This document shows, piece after piece, positions 1 through 8,266 of a stretch of DNA of 64,000 nucleotides. The DNA lies in NCBI RefSeq assembly GCF_002024165.1, contig NZ_MWQN01000001.1:558001-622000 (forward strand), in the 5' to 3' direction. Below the pieces are notes generated by a model. The model saw only the letters and a program-made list of their open reading frames with translations. It did no database searches and was not told where the DNA came from. The position numbers and the translations under genes are program-made. The first letter of the stretch is position 1; each line of letters begins with the position of its first letter. This DNA is from Embleya scabrispora. Lineage in GTDB: Bacteria > Actinomycetota > Actinomycetes > Streptomycetales > Streptomycetaceae.

Positions 1-149
1 GACGCCGCGGCGGTGGCCGTGGCCGCCCCGCCCCCGCTCTGGGAGGGCTTCGGCGAGCCGGACTTGCCGCCCCCGCCCCCGTCGCACCCCGCCAGCGCCA
101 GGGCCAGCACCGCGGCCAACGCCGGCGCGATCACCCCCGCACGCCGCAT
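1..149 (-). CDS. Lipoprotein, N-terminal part only
   Basis: The reverse strand opens with ATG at 149 and reads MRRAGVIAPALAAVLALALA, then Gly-Cys and a Gly/Ser/Pro/Thr-rich linker to the window edge. This is a classical lipoprotein signal: two arginines, an Ala/Leu hydrophobic core and a lipobox LAGC with the lipidated cysteine near residue 22. The low-complexity linker is typical of secreted actinobacterial lipoproteins. The functional domain lies outside the window, so no role can be assigned. It is divergent from the acyltransferase gene at 331. Confidence 0.6.
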   Translation of the reverse strand, partial: MRRAGVIAPALAAVLALALAGCDGGGGGKSGSPKPSQSGGGAATATAAA

Positions 150-330
150 GGATCCGAATCTCGGCACGGCTGTGCCCGATGTGCCCATCTGCGAGTTCCC
201 CCCTCGATATGTGCCGCCCGGACTCTAGCCGCCATCCCCGTCGCTGTCCGCCCGACCTCGGAGCCGGTACCGCTTTTCACGTTTCGCCGGGTATCTGGAC
301 CGGACCTCGGAACCGACCTACGGTGCCTGG

Positions 331-1737
331 ATGGACCGATTGAGCGCGATGGATGCCGGGTTCTACTTCGTCGAGGACGAGAACGTGCCGATGCACGTGG
401 GATCCGTGCTGATCTTCGACGGGCCCGCACCGTCGTACGGCGACGTGATCCGGCTGTTCGTCTCGAAGTTGCCGGAGGTGCCGCGCTATCGGCAGCGGGT
501 CCGCACGCTGCCGCTGCATCTGGGCCGCCCGGTGTGGGTGGACGACGAACACTTCCAGATCCTCTACCACGTGCGGCACACCGCGGTCCCCGCGCCGGGC
601 GGCGCCGACCAGGTGCGCAACCTCGCCGGCCGGCTGTTCGCGCAGCGGCTGGACCTGACCAAGCCGCTGTGGGAGGTCTGGCTGGTGGAGGGCCTGGCCG
701 ACGACCGCTGGGCGATCATCTCCAAGGTGCACCACTGCCTGATCGACGGCATCGCCGGCACCGACCTGCTGCAGATCCTGCTCGACTGGCGCAAGGACCC
801 GGAACCGCCCGAGGCCGACGAGTCGACGGACCCGTGGCTCCCGGAGCCCGCGCCGAGCACCGTCGATCTGATCGCGGACGGCCTTCGGGACGCCGTCGCC
901 GCGCCGATCAAGCACCTGGCGGCGGTGCCGGCGCTGGCTCGGGAGATGCGCAGCGGCTCGGAGTTGACCGACATCGTCCGGGCGCTGGCCCGCAGCCTGC
1001 CCGGCACCGCGAATCGGCTCCTGGAGACCTCGGCCGGCTCGCTCAACGGCTCGATCGGGCCGCATCGGCGCTGGGTGTGGGCCGATGCGGAGATCGCCGA
1101 GATCAAACGGATCCGGAAGGAGTTCGGCGGCACCGTCAACGACGTGATCCTGACCGCGATCACCCGGGGCTTCCGCGATCTGCTGGCCGGGCGGGGCGAG
1201 TTGACGTCGGATCAGGTGGTCCGCTCGCTGGTCCCGGTGTCGGTGCGCGCGCCGCGCGAGCGCAGGACGCTCAACAACCGGCTCAGCGCGATCCTGGTGA
1301 ACCTGCCGGTCGGCGAGGACGATCCGGCGGCCCGGCTCCGCTCGATCCGCGAGCAGATGGACGACCTCAAACGCAGCCGGCAGGCGGCCGGCGCCGATGT
1401 CCTCACCAATCTGGGCAACTTCGCCGCGCCGACCCTGCTGGCACTCGGCTCGCGCGCCGCGCTGCGCTTCCCCCAGCGCCTTTTGCAGACGCTCACCACC
1501 AACGTCCCGGGCCCGCGCGTCCCGCTGTACATGCTGGGCCGCCCGCTGCGCGAGCTCTACCCGTACGTCCCGATCGCCGCCACGATGCGCATCGGCGTCG
1601 GCGTCTTCTCCTACCTGGACCACGTCACCTTCGGCATCACCGCCGACTTCGACGCGGTCCCCGACGCCCAAACCCTCGCGGACGGAATCCGAGCGGGCAT
1701 CGACGAGCTGCTGGAAGCCGCGACCGCTTCCGCCTGA
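331..1737 (+). CDS. Wax ester synthase/diacylglycerol acyltransferase (WS/DGAT)
   Basis: 468 residues, normal for the family. The family transfers acyl groups from acyl-CoA to diacylglycerol or fatty alcohols, making triacylglycerol or wax ester storage lipid at the inner membrane. The catalytic HHxxxDG motif is HHCLIDG at residues 134-140. The family N-terminus (LSAMDAGF) and the C-terminal DUF1298 region (NVPGP from residue 391) are both present. The start at 331 gives the expected MDRLSAMDA beginning; the upstream SD is weak. It stands alone, followed 51 bp later by an alpha/beta hydrolase that could be co-transcribed. Confidence 0.9.
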   Translation: MDRLSAMDAGFYFVEDENVPMHVGSVLIFDGPAPSYGDVIRLFVSKLPEVPRYRQRVRTLPLHLGRPVWVDDEHFQILYHVRHTAVPAPGGADQVRNLAGRLFAQRLDLTKPLWEVWLVEGLADDRWAIISKVHHCLIDGIAGTDLLQILLDWRKDPEPPEADESTDPWLPEPAPSTVDLIADGLRDAVAAPIKHLAAVPALAREMRSGSELTDIVRALARSLPGTANRLLETSAGSLNGSIGPHRRWVWADAEIAEIKRIRKEFGGTVNDVILTAITRGFRDLLAGRGELTSDQVVRSLVPVSVRAPRERRTLNNRLSAILVNLPVGEDDPAARLRSIREQMDDLKRSRQAAGADVLTNLGNFAAPTLLALGSRAALRFPQRLLQTLTTNVPGPRVPLYMLGRPLRELYPYVPIAATMRIGVGVFSYLDHVTFGITADFDAVPDAQTLADGIRAGIDELLEAATASA

Positions 1738-1788
1738 ACACGCCGGGGGCGGCGGCCGGTCCGGGGACAGGGGCGGGAGAATGCCGGG

Positions 1789-2565
1789 ATGAGCGCTTCG
1801 CGGGACATTCTTGATCGGCCGGCTGCCGGGCCGGATCGTACGTTGCGGTACGGATCCGAGGCGGAGCAGGTCGTCGATCTCTGGCAGGCGCCGGGCAAGT
1901 CGCGGGGACTCGTCGTGGTGTTGCACGGGGGGTATTGGCGGGCCCGGTACGACCGGGGGTACACGTACTCGATGTGCGTCGCCTTGGCGGCCGAGGGGTA
2001 CACGGCGGCGACCGTCGAGTATCGCCGGGCCGGGCAGCCGGGGGGCGGCCGGCCCGGGACCTTCGAGGATGTCGCCGCCGCCGTCGATCTGTTGGCGGCG
2101 CAGGTTCGCGAACCGACGGTGCTGCTCGGCCACTCCGCCGGCGGACACCTGGCGGTGTGGGCCGCGCTCCGTGATCGGGTGCCGGCGGGCGGCCCGGGTC
2201 GGCTGTCCGCGCCGCCGGCCCTGGCGGGGGCGATCGCGCTGGGCGGTGTACTGGACCTGGACGCGGCGCTGGACCTGAACCTGGACGACGGGGCGGCGGC
2301 CGAGTTCCTGCCCGACCACTCCGAGCGAGTGCTCGCCGAGACCGACCCGGTCCGGCTGGCGGCCGGCGGGGCCGGCGGGCGCCGGCTGATCCTGCTGCAC
2401 GGCGACGCCGACGAGCAGGTCCCGATCGCGCTGAGTCGGACCTTCGCGGCCGTCTCGGGGGCGGACCTGCGCGAACTCCCGGACATCGGTCACTTCGAGC
2501 CGGTCGACCCGCTCTCGCCGGCCTGGCCGGAGGTCACCCGGGCGGTCGCCGACGTGCTGGGCTGA
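1789..2565 (+). CDS. Alpha/beta hydrolase, kynurenine formamidase-like
   Basis: 258-residue soluble hydrolase. The HGGYW oxyanion-hole motif lies at residues 46-50 and the nucleophile elbow GHSAGG at 114-119 (Ser116). The likely acid is in HGDAD (Asp206 or 208) and the base is His235. The HGG-x-W signature is shared with arylformamidases (kynurenine formamidase) and related BD-FAE esterases. No tryptophan-catabolic genes are nearby, so the substrate is open; a lipid or ester role beside the acyltransferase is equally possible. It is convergent with the EamA transporter, with 33 bp between the stop codons. Confidence 0.8.
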   Translation: MSASRDILDRPAAGPDRTLRYGSEAEQVVDLWQAPGKSRGLVVVLHGGYWRARYDRGYTYSMCVALAAEGYTAATVEYRRAGQPGGGRPGTFEDVAAAVDLLAAQVREPTVLLGHSAGGHLAVWAALRDRVPAGGPGRLSAPPALAGAIALGGVLDLDAALDLNLDDGAAAEFLPDHSERVLAETDPVRLAAGGAGGRRLILLHGDADEQVPIALSRTFAAVSGADLRELPDIGHFEPVDPLSPAWPEVTRAVADVLG

Positions 2566-2598
2566 TCGACGGCGGGCCCTTCGGCCGCCCGCCTCTGC

Positions 2599-3606
2599 TC
2601 AGTCCCGATTCGCCAGCAGCACCCCGACGCCGCCGATCGCGATCCCGGCCAGCGTGGTCACCCGCAACGACTGGTCGAGCAGGAGCCAGGCCAGGAGCGC
2701 GGTCGCGGCCGGCGTCAGGAAGAACAGCGTGCCGACCCGACTCGCCGAGGACCGCCGCAACATCAGGTTGAGCAGCGTGAACACCCCGATCGAGTTGACC
2801 AGCACCATCCACGCGAGCGTGCCGAGGAACGGCCCCCACGCGCCGATGTGCGGCGTCTCGAACAGCAGCGACCCCAGGCCGATGAACGGCGCGCTGACCA
2901 GGAACTGCACGGCCGTGCCGGTGCGCAGATCGACGTCCTGCACATAGCGCTTCTGGTACACCGTGCCCACGCTGAGCCCGAGCAGCCCGACCACGGCCAG
3001 CGCCAGCGCCGGGATCGACGTGCCGGCGGGGCCGGAGACGGCGAGCACGACCCCGATCGTGCCCAGGCCGAAGCCCAGCCACTGCCGAACGCTCACCCGC
3101 TCGCCGAGGACGCGCCCGGCCAACAGCGCGATCAGCACCGGATTGAGCCCCTGGACGAGGGCCGCCACGGCGGCGGACATGCCGAGCGACAGCGCCGTGT
3201 ACAGCGCGCCGAACTGGACCGCCTGGAACAGCAGTCCGGCCACCATCACATGGACGAGCCGTCGACCGCGCGGCCACGGCGCCCGCACGGCCAGGGCGAA
3301 CGCACCGAGCAGCGCTCCGGCGAGCACGAACCGGAAGAACATCAGCAACAACGGCGGCGCCGCGTCCACCCCGATCGCGGCGACGATGAACCCGCTGCTC
3401 CACAGCAGCACGAAAAGCGGCGCAACCGCCCTCCCGACCGCGTCCCTTCGCCGTTCCCGCCCGGGTTCTCGCCCGGGTTCTCGTCCGGTTTCCCGCTCGG
3501 TCCGACCCGGCGGGCGACCGACGGCCGTCGGTGCCGACCGGTCGCCCGGAGCGGCGTCCTGCCTGCCTGCCCGGGTGCTGTCCTGGGTGGTGTTCGCGGC
3601 GGTCAC
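2599..3606 (-). CDS. EamA/DMT-family exporter
   Basis: Membrane protein with about ten hydrophobic segments in two EamA halves, the drug/metabolite transporter fold that exports small metabolites or amino acids. I place the start at GTG 3606, which has GGGAG eight bases upstream (335 residues). A longer reading from GTG 3657 would cover a CCGGTTAC operator-like motif. The first 50 or so residues before the first membrane segment are polar and Arg-rich, with a short REPG repeat, probably a cytoplasmic tail of no conserved function. It is divergent from a CGNR regulator gene, which suggests that the regulator controls it. Confidence 0.85.
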   Translation of the reverse strand: MTAANTTQDSTRAGRQDAAPGDRSAPTAVGRPPGRTERETGREPGREPGRERRRDAVGRAVAPLFVLLWSSGFIVAAIGVDAAPPLLLMFFRFVLAGALLGAFALAVRAPWPRGRRLVHVMVAGLLFQAVQFGALYTALSLGMSAAVAALVQGLNPVLIALLAGRVLGERVSVRQWLGFGLGTIGVVLAVSGPAGTSIPALALAVVGLLGLSVGTVYQKRYVQDVDLRTGTAVQFLVSAPFIGLGSLLFETPHIGAWGPFLGTLAWMVLVNSIGVFTLLNLMLRRSSASRVGTLFFLTPAATALLAWLLLDQSLRVTTLAGIAIGGVGVLLANRD

Positions 3607-3641
3607 TGGACCCACTCCCGATCGACGTTGGAATAACTGCC

Positions 3642-3694
3642 CAATCCGGTTACTCACCCTGACCCGTCCGACACTAACCTGTCAAACCGGTTAC
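3642..3694. promoter_or_regulatory. CCGGTTAC repeats, candidate CGNR-regulator operator
   Basis: Two copies of CAAWCCGGTTAC (3642-3653 and 3683-3694, 11 of 12 bases identical, 41 bp apart) lie in the divergent EamA/CGNR promoter region. The second contains the perfect palindrome AACCGGTT at 3685-3692, twelve bases before the CGNR start. The block GTCAAACCGGTT also occurs upstream of the second CGNR gene (63319-63330, opposite strand). Function as an operator is inferred. Confidence 0.5.
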
Positions 3695-3703
3695 CATGAG
3701 GAC

Positions 3704-4264
3704 GTGGCATACACCTTCAGCGGCGGTGACGTCGCACTCGACCTGATCGGCACCGTCCAGGCGCGCCGCACCGAGGCGCGCGATCTCCTCGACACGCCGG
3801 CCTCGCTCGCGTCCTGGACGGTCGCGGCCGGCCTCGTGGACACGCTCCCGGCGGTGGACGAACAGGGGCTCGCGGACACGATCGAGCTGCGCGAGACGAT
3901 GTACCGGCTGGCCCTGGCCCGCGAGACACCGCCGGGGTACGCCGACCCCGACCGCGAGGCGCTCAACCGCCTGGCGGCCGGCGAGCCGGTGCGGGTCGCG
4001 CTCACCTCGGACGGCCTGGTGGAGCGCACCGGCGACCTCGCGGCGGTGCTGGCCGAGATCGCCCGCTCGGCGGTCACGTTGTTCGGCGGCCCGGACGCGG
4101 ACCGGATCAGGGAGTGCGAGGCGCCGCTCTGCACCCGCCTCTACGTGGACACCTCACGCCGCGGCAGCCGCCGCTGGTGCGACATGCGTCGCTGCGGAAA
4201 CCGGGCCAAGGCCGCCGCCTTCCGCGCCCGCCACCGCGACGAGCCGGAGCCCGCCGACGCCTGA
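3704..4264 (+). CDS. CGNR zinc-finger transcriptional regulator (ABATE domain)
   Basis: 186 residues. The N-terminal ABATE region carries the family opening (GGDVALDLIGTVQAR). The C-terminal CGNR zinc finger has likely ligands Cys138, Cys143, Cys159 and Cys164, followed by CGNRAK at 164-169. These proteins are thought to be DNA-binding stress-type regulators. The start is GTG 3704, preceded by GAGGA; an in-frame reading continues far upstream but is not coding-like. The gene is divergent from the EamA exporter and probably represses it or senses its substrate. A paralogue lies at 62694-63299. Confidence 0.87.
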   Translation: MAYTFSGGDVALDLIGTVQARRTEARDLLDTPASLASWTVAAGLVDTLPAVDEQGLADTIELRETMYRLALARETPPGYADPDREALNRLAAGEPVRVALTSDGLVERTGDLAAVLAEIARSAVTLFGGPDADRIRECEAPLCTRLYVDTSRRGSRRWCDMRRCGNRAKAAAFRARHRDEPEPADA

Positions 4265-4446
4265 GCGATCGGTGCGCGCCGTTGCGTCCGCAGGCGATCG
4301 TGGGTTCGTGGATCCGCGCGCCGATCCCCCGGCGCCGATCCGCACTCGTACGGCGCAGCCCCGAGCGCGGGCGCCCGTCCGCTCGACGACGATGGTTCGA
4401 TGACGTCGTCCCGGGTGCGGCCGCGCAGGCAAGGGCAGGCGCGGGC

Positions 4447-5211
4447 GTGACCGCCGTACTGGTCGCCGCCGGCGCCTTCCTGATGACCCTGCTCGGCGGC
4501 TGGGTGGCGCAGCGCATCGGCGATCGCCGCCATCTCGTCCTCGGTCTCGCCGCCGGACTCATGCTCGGCGTGGTCGCGTTCGACCTGCTGCCCGAGGCGT
4601 TGTCGGCGGCGGGTGGGCGGGTCGGCGGGGTGCCGCAGGCGTTGTTGATGTTCGTCCTGGGCTTCCTCGTACTGCACGTGGTCGAGCGTTCGGTGGCGAT
4701 CCACCGGGGCCACGAGGGCGAGTACGCCCCGCACGCCCACCAGCACGGCCCGACCATGGGCACCGACGGCCGGGTCAAGGGCATCGGACTGACCGCCGGC
4801 ATCGCGCTGGTCGGGCACAGCGTGATGGACGGCTTCGCGATCGGCGCGGCGTTCCAGGCCGGCACCACCGTGGGCACGACGGTGGCGATCGCGGTGGTGG
4901 CGCACGACTTCGCCGACGGCTTCAACACGTACACCGTCACCCGCTTGTACGGCAACGACCGCCGCCGGGCCCTGACCCTGCTGGGCGCGGACGCCCTCGC
5001 GCCGGTGGCCGGCGCGGCCGTCACGCTGGCGTTCACCATCCCGGAGCACGCGCTCGGTCTGTACCTGGGTTTCTTCGCCGGCTTCCTGCTCTACCTCGCC
5101 ACCGCCGACATCCTCCCCGAGGCGCACAGCCCACACCCGTCGGGCTCGACGCTGCTGTGCACGGTGGCGGGTGTGGGGTTTCTGTGGCTGGTCATCTCGT
5201 TGGCGCAGTAG
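4447..5211 (+). CDS. ZIP-family divalent metal transporter
   Basis: 254 residues with about eight membrane segments. ZIP signature helices carry HSVMDG (124-129) and HDFADG (153-158), corresponding to the metal-site histidines of TM4 and TM5. A His-rich cytoplasmic loop (HRGHE...HAHQH, about 87-100) lies between TM3 and TM4, typical of zinc-handling ZIPs. GTG 4447 fits where hydrophobic sequence begins; the upstream reading frame is non-coding in character. It probably imports zinc or another divalent metal. The 180 bp upstream holds no other gene, and I see no Zur-like box. Confidence 0.83.
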   Translation: MTAVLVAAGAFLMTLLGGWVAQRIGDRRHLVLGLAAGLMLGVVAFDLLPEALSAAGGRVGGVPQALLMFVLGFLVLHVVERSVAIHRGHEGEYAPHAHQHGPTMGTDGRVKGIGLTAGIALVGHSVMDGFAIGAAFQAGTTVGTTVAIAVVAHDFADGFNTYTVTRLYGNDRRRALTLLGADALAPVAGAAVTLAFTIPEHALGLYLGFFAGFLLYLATADILPEAHSPHPSGSTLLCTVAGVGFLWLVISLAQ

Positions 5212-5260
5212 GCGGTACGGGGTGCGCGGGTGCGGGTCGGCTCGCCGCTCGCCCCCGCCC

Positions 5261-5665
5261 TCAGCGAATCGAGCCCATCCGTTCGATCAGGTCCCAGCGG
5301 TTTCCGTACAGGTCGCGGAAGACGGCCACTATCCCGTACTTCTCCCGGCGCGGCGGTTCCTCGAAGACCACGCCCGCCGCCACCATGCGGGCGTGCTCGC
5401 GCGCGAAGTCGTCGGTGTACAGGAACAGTCCGACCCGGCCGCCCGTCTGGTCCCCCACCCGGGAGCGCTGCTCGTCGTCCACCGCCCTGGCCAGTAGTAC
5501 GGCCGCCTCGTTCGGCCCCGTGCCGGGCGGGGCGACCACGACCCAGCGTTTCCCGTCTTCCATCGGGGTGTCCTCGCGCAGGTCGAACCCGAGCGCGCCG
5601 GTATAGAACGTGATCGCCTCGTCGTAGTCCCGCACCACCACCGCGACCAGTCCGAGCCGATTCAT
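5261..5665 (-). CDS. VOC-family protein (glyoxalase/bleomycin-resistance fold)
   Basis: 134 residues with paired beta-alpha-beta-beta-beta modules: an N-terminal LVAVVVRDYDEAITFY start, and a C-terminal FRDLYGNRWDLIE strand carrying the usual metal-ligand Glu. ATG 5665 is chosen because the VOC fold begins right there; a 12-residue extension to 5701 is unlikely. Substrate is unknown: the family includes glyoxalases, ring-cleaving dioxygenases and drug-binding proteins. It is convergent with the ZIP gene. Confidence 0.8.
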   Translation of the reverse strand: MNRLGLVAVVVRDYDEAITFYTGALGFDLREDTPMEDGKRWVVVAPPGTGPNEAAVLLARAVDDEQRSRVGDQTGGRVGLFLYTDDFAREHARMVAAGVVFEEPPRREKYGIVAVFRDLYGNRWDLIERMGSIR

Positions 5666-5855
5666 CGGCCCACCCCGACCGGTACCCGTGTGGCAACGCA
5701 CTCGATGGTCATGCGGCCCAAGCTACCTTCCGGCTCTGCCATCCGGCCGGGACGGGTCGTCGACACACCGGCGGGTTGGTCCCGGCGGGCGCGGCGCGGC
5801 GCGCTTCCCCGGATTCCGCTGTGGGCGGACCTCCTTGCCTTCCCTTCGCATCGGC

Positions 5856-5869
5856 GTAACTTGAATTAC
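5856..5869. promoter_or_regulatory. GTAA-N6-TTAC inverted repeat at the RHH-like gene start
   Basis: GTAACTTGAATTAC ends one base before ATG 5870. No SD separates it from the start, so the mRNA may be leaderless and the repeat may be an autoregulatory site for the encoded RHH-like protein. This is inferred from position only. Confidence 0.3.
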
Positions 5870-6397
5870 ATGATTACAACGAAGCAGGAAGCAGTGCGCG
5901 GCTGGTTCACCGGACGCCTGCCCGAAAGCCTGTTCACCGCGCTGGTCGAGGTGACCGTCGACCGCGAGGAGATCACCGTCATCGGCCGCATCCCGGAGCC
6001 GGAACTCGCCGAGGAGGTCTCGACCGACGAGCGGGAGGCCGCGCTCGACGGCAGGATCGCCGAGTTCCGCGAGCGCACCCGCGAGGACCGCATGGCGGTG
6101 GCCCGCGAGGCCGAACGCCGCTTCGGCCGCAAGGTCTCGTGGGGCGTCGAGTGCGGCGGCACCCGCGCCCTGTACACCACCGTCTCCGTACCCGTGATGA
6201 CCCGGCTCCGTCAGCCCGAACGCCAGGTCCTGGACACCCTTGTCGCGGGGGGCGTCGCGCGCAGTCGCAGTGACGCGCTGGCCTGGTGTGTGCGCTTGGT
6301 GCAGCGCAACACCGACTCGTGGCTCGCCGACCTCCGCGACTCGTTGGAGCACGTCGAGCGGGTCCGCTCCCAGGGGCCCGGCACCCCCGGCGAGTAG
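5870..6397 (+). CDS. Uncharacterised protein with ribbon-helix-helix-like C-terminus
   Basis: 175 residues, strongly charged and soluble. Residues 1-100 form an acidic alpha/beta region with a Glu/Arg-rich helix (about 55-85). Residues 105-150 (TTVSVPVMTRLRQPERQVLDT onward) look like a beta strand followed by two helices, as in CopG/Arc-type RHH DNA-binding domains. I do not recognise the N-terminal domain. The start at ATG 5870 has no SD and is probably leaderless; in-frame upstream sequence is non-coding in character. It may autoregulate through the inverted repeat that abuts it. Confidence 0.7.
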   Translation: MITTKQEAVRGWFTGRLPESLFTALVEVTVDREEITVIGRIPEPELAEEVSTDEREAALDGRIAEFRERTREDRMAVAREAERRFGRKVSWGVECGGTRALYTTVSVPVMTRLRQPERQVLDTLVAGGVARSRSDALAWCVRLVQRNTDSWLADLRDSLEHVERVRSQGPGTPGE

Positions 6398-6513
6398 GGC
6401 CGGGTCATGCGCGTGTCATGCCCATCGCCGGAGGGGCGGCGGGCGTGGCACGCTGCGGCCGACCCCTCTCGGCCCGAGTGACACCCCGACGCTGCGATGC
6501 GAACAAGATCGGC

Positions 6514-6590
6514 GCTCGCAAACGAGAGCAGTGCTCTTGACTTGGAGCACCGGACGCAGAATGATGCTCTCAAGTGAGAGCAGCGCTCTC
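6514..6590. promoter_or_regulatory. Tandem 25-bp operator repeats over the YrdB-like promoter
   Basis: Two 25-bp direct repeats (6514-6538 and 6566-6590, 20 of 25 identical, 52 bp apart, about five helical turns) each contain a palindrome: AGAGCAGTGCTCT at 6525-6537 and AGAGCAGCGCTCT at 6577-6589. The second copy also holds GCTCTCAAGTGAGAGC (6566-6581), with perfect 7-bp arms. The upstream copy overlaps a TTGACT -35 (6537-6542), with a plausible -10 AATGAT at 6560-6565. The pattern is TetR-like, but no TetR gene is adjacent. Confidence 0.6.
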
Positions 6591-6611
6591 GCGCGTCACG
6601 GGGAGGCTCGC

Positions 6612-6962
6612 ATGAACGTGCTCTATTGGACCGCGATGTTGTTCCTGTTCCTCGCCGAGTTGGCCGCCGTCGCGGCCACCGCCTACTGGGGGTTCACGCT
6701 CGCCGCCGGTTGGCCGGTGCGAATCCTGGTCGGATCGGCCGCACCGACCGGAATGATCTTCCTCTGGGGTCGGTTCGCCGCCGCGAACAACGCCGATGCG
6801 CTGACCGGGCTTCCGCGCGTGTTGTTCGAGACCGCCTGGTGGGGCGCCGGCATCGTCGCGTTCGTCGCGGCGGGCCTGCTCCCCGGCGCGATCGGCGTCG
6901 CCGTGGCCCGCGTCACCGGCCTCGGCGCCCAGCGCGGCAAGGCCCACGCGGCACGCCGCTGA
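6612..6962 (+). CDS. YrdB-family small membrane protein (DUF2568)
   Basis: 116 residues with three to four hydrophobic helices. It matches the DUF2568/YrdB pattern: N-terminal LFLAELAAVAA, central WGRFAAA and LPRVLFETAWW. Its biochemical role is unknown. ATG 6612 has a strong SD, GGGAGG, just upstream; the longer open frame is not coding. Its promoter is overlaid by two TetR-like palindromic repeats, so it is probably tightly repressed. It is convergent with the aminoglycoside phosphotransferase-like gene, 27 bp apart. Confidence 0.83.
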   Translation: MNVLYWTAMLFLFLAELAAVAATAYWGFTLAAGWPVRILVGSAAPTGMIFLWGRFAAANNADALTGLPRVLFETAWWGAGIVAFVAAGLLPGAIGVAVARVTGLGAQRGKAHAARR

Positions 6963-6989
6963 GACGCGCCGCAGACCCGGTCCGGCGGC

Positions 6990-7988
6990 TCAGGCCAGGC
7001 GCCGGCGGAGCCAGTGCAGCGCGCCGTGGGCCTGGGCGCGTTGGAACGGGCGCAGGGTCGGGAGGCCGTGCGGGGCCGGCCGCAGGGAGTTCGCGGCGAA
7101 GAATCCGGCGGCGGCGGCCAGTACGGCGGTGATCCGGTCCGGTTCCACTCCCCGGCGGCCCAGATGGGCCTCGATCGGGTCGACGGCGGCGTCGCCGTTG
7201 TGCATGATCACGCTCGGCGCCATCAGGACCACGTCGATCCAGGACGCTCCGCGCACCGCCCACGGCCAGTCGACGAACACGACCCGGTCCGGGGTCAGCA
7301 GGATGTTGTCCGCGCGCAGGTCGCCGTGCACGAGCGCGGTGCCCTCGGCGGCGGTCGGCCAGTGCGCCTCGTGCGCGGCGATCCGGTCGACGTTGGCGCA
7401 CGTCCACGCGCCGAACGGCTCGGGGTCGAAGCCGCGTCGCCACGCCCCGAAGGTGACGCCCAGCGCCTCGGCGACGGTGGGCACCTCGATCGGGGACGGA
7501 TCCAGGACGGCGCCCAGGTCGGCACAGGCGGCCAGGACCCGGGTCAGGTCCTGCGGGCGCCAGGGCTGCGCCGGCGTGTGGCCGTCGATGTCCTCGAAGG
7601 CCAGTGCCACCCAGCCGTCGAGGTCGACCTCGGCGAGCAGGCGCGGCACGGGGGCGGTGGACGGGAGGGCGGCGGCGACCCTGGCCTCGGCCCGGTGCAG
7701 GGCGGGCGCGTCGGGGTTCGCGTCGGCGCCGACGGCCTTGACGAACGCCCTTCGGCCGTCCGCGAGTTCGACTCGGGCGGCGATGCCGGGCGAGAATCCG
7801 CCGACCTGGGTGACGGCCCGCACCACCCGGGCGCCGAGCCGCGCCTCGACCGCCGCGCGCAGCCCCTGCGGCGCGGCCTCCCACGGCACGCGCACCCCGG
7901 AGGCCACGGGCACGGCCTCGGGCATCCCGGGCGCCTCCGCCTCGGGCGACGTCGTACCAACCTGCTGTGCGCTGCTGTCGCCGGTCAT
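6990..7988 (-). CDS. Phosphotransferase, APH/choline-kinase fold
   Basis: 332 residues of the APH family. ATP-binding Lys84 is in FVKAVG, the catalytic loop HGDLRADN lies at 221-228, and the DFG-equivalent VDW at 239-241. It transfers phosphate from ATP to a hydroxyl of a small substrate. The nearest subgroup is uncharacterised actinobacterial phosphotransferases; aminoglycoside resistance should not be assumed. The first 30 residues are disordered (Thr/Glu/Ala/Pro), so Met22 is an alternative start. It is divergent from uppP. Confidence 0.82.
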   Translation of the reverse strand: MTGDSSAQQVGTTSPEAEAPGMPEAVPVASGVRVPWEAAPQGLRAAVEARLGARVVRAVTQVGGFSPGIAARVELADGRRAFVKAVGADANPDAPALHRAEARVAAALPSTAPVPRLLAEVDLDGWVALAFEDIDGHTPAQPWRPQDLTRVLAACADLGAVLDPSPIEVPTVAEALGVTFGAWRRGFDPEPFGAWTCANVDRIAAHEAHWPTAAEGTALVHGDLRADNILLTPDRVVFVDWPWAVRGASWIDVVLMAPSVIMHNGDAAVDPIEAHLGRRGVEPDRITAVLAAAAGFFAANSLRPAPHGLPTLRPFQRAQAHGALHWLRRRLA

Positions 7989-8031
7989 CGGACCAGGATT
8001 TCCGTCCGCCCGCGCCCGGGCAAATCGTTAT

Positions 8032-8067
8032 CCGTACCCGTACCCGTACCCGTACCCGTACCCGTAC
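8032..8067. repeat. (CCGTAC)6 tandem hexamer
   Basis: Six perfect copies of CCGTAC in the 278-bp interval between the phosphotransferase and uppP starts. Nothing else coding is visible there. The repeat may be hypervariable by slippage; its position suggests a possible effect on promoter spacing, which is inference. Confidence 0.9.
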
Positions 8068-8266
8068 CGGCACCGCGACCGCAATCGACGGCTCGGGTCC
8101 GCGCGCGGCCCGATCCGTGTCGTTCCGCGCCCGGATCCGCGCCGGCGGCTCCGCCGTTACCGTTCCGTCCAACTTCGGACATGTGATGTCCACCCGACCC
8201 ACCGTGGGCCGCCGCTACCGTGACGGCCATGATCCGCATCCCTGTTTCCCGCCCCGGAGTCGTCCG

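Noticed and set aside
277-2493. 738-residue minus-strand frame
   Set aside because: Antisense to the acyltransferase and hydrolase genes, both with intact active-site motifs; Arg/Gln/His-rich shadow.
6990-7988. Aminoglycoside resistance gene
   Set aside because: The APH fold is clear, but sequence outside the kinase motifs does not resemble known resistance enzymes; function is left general.
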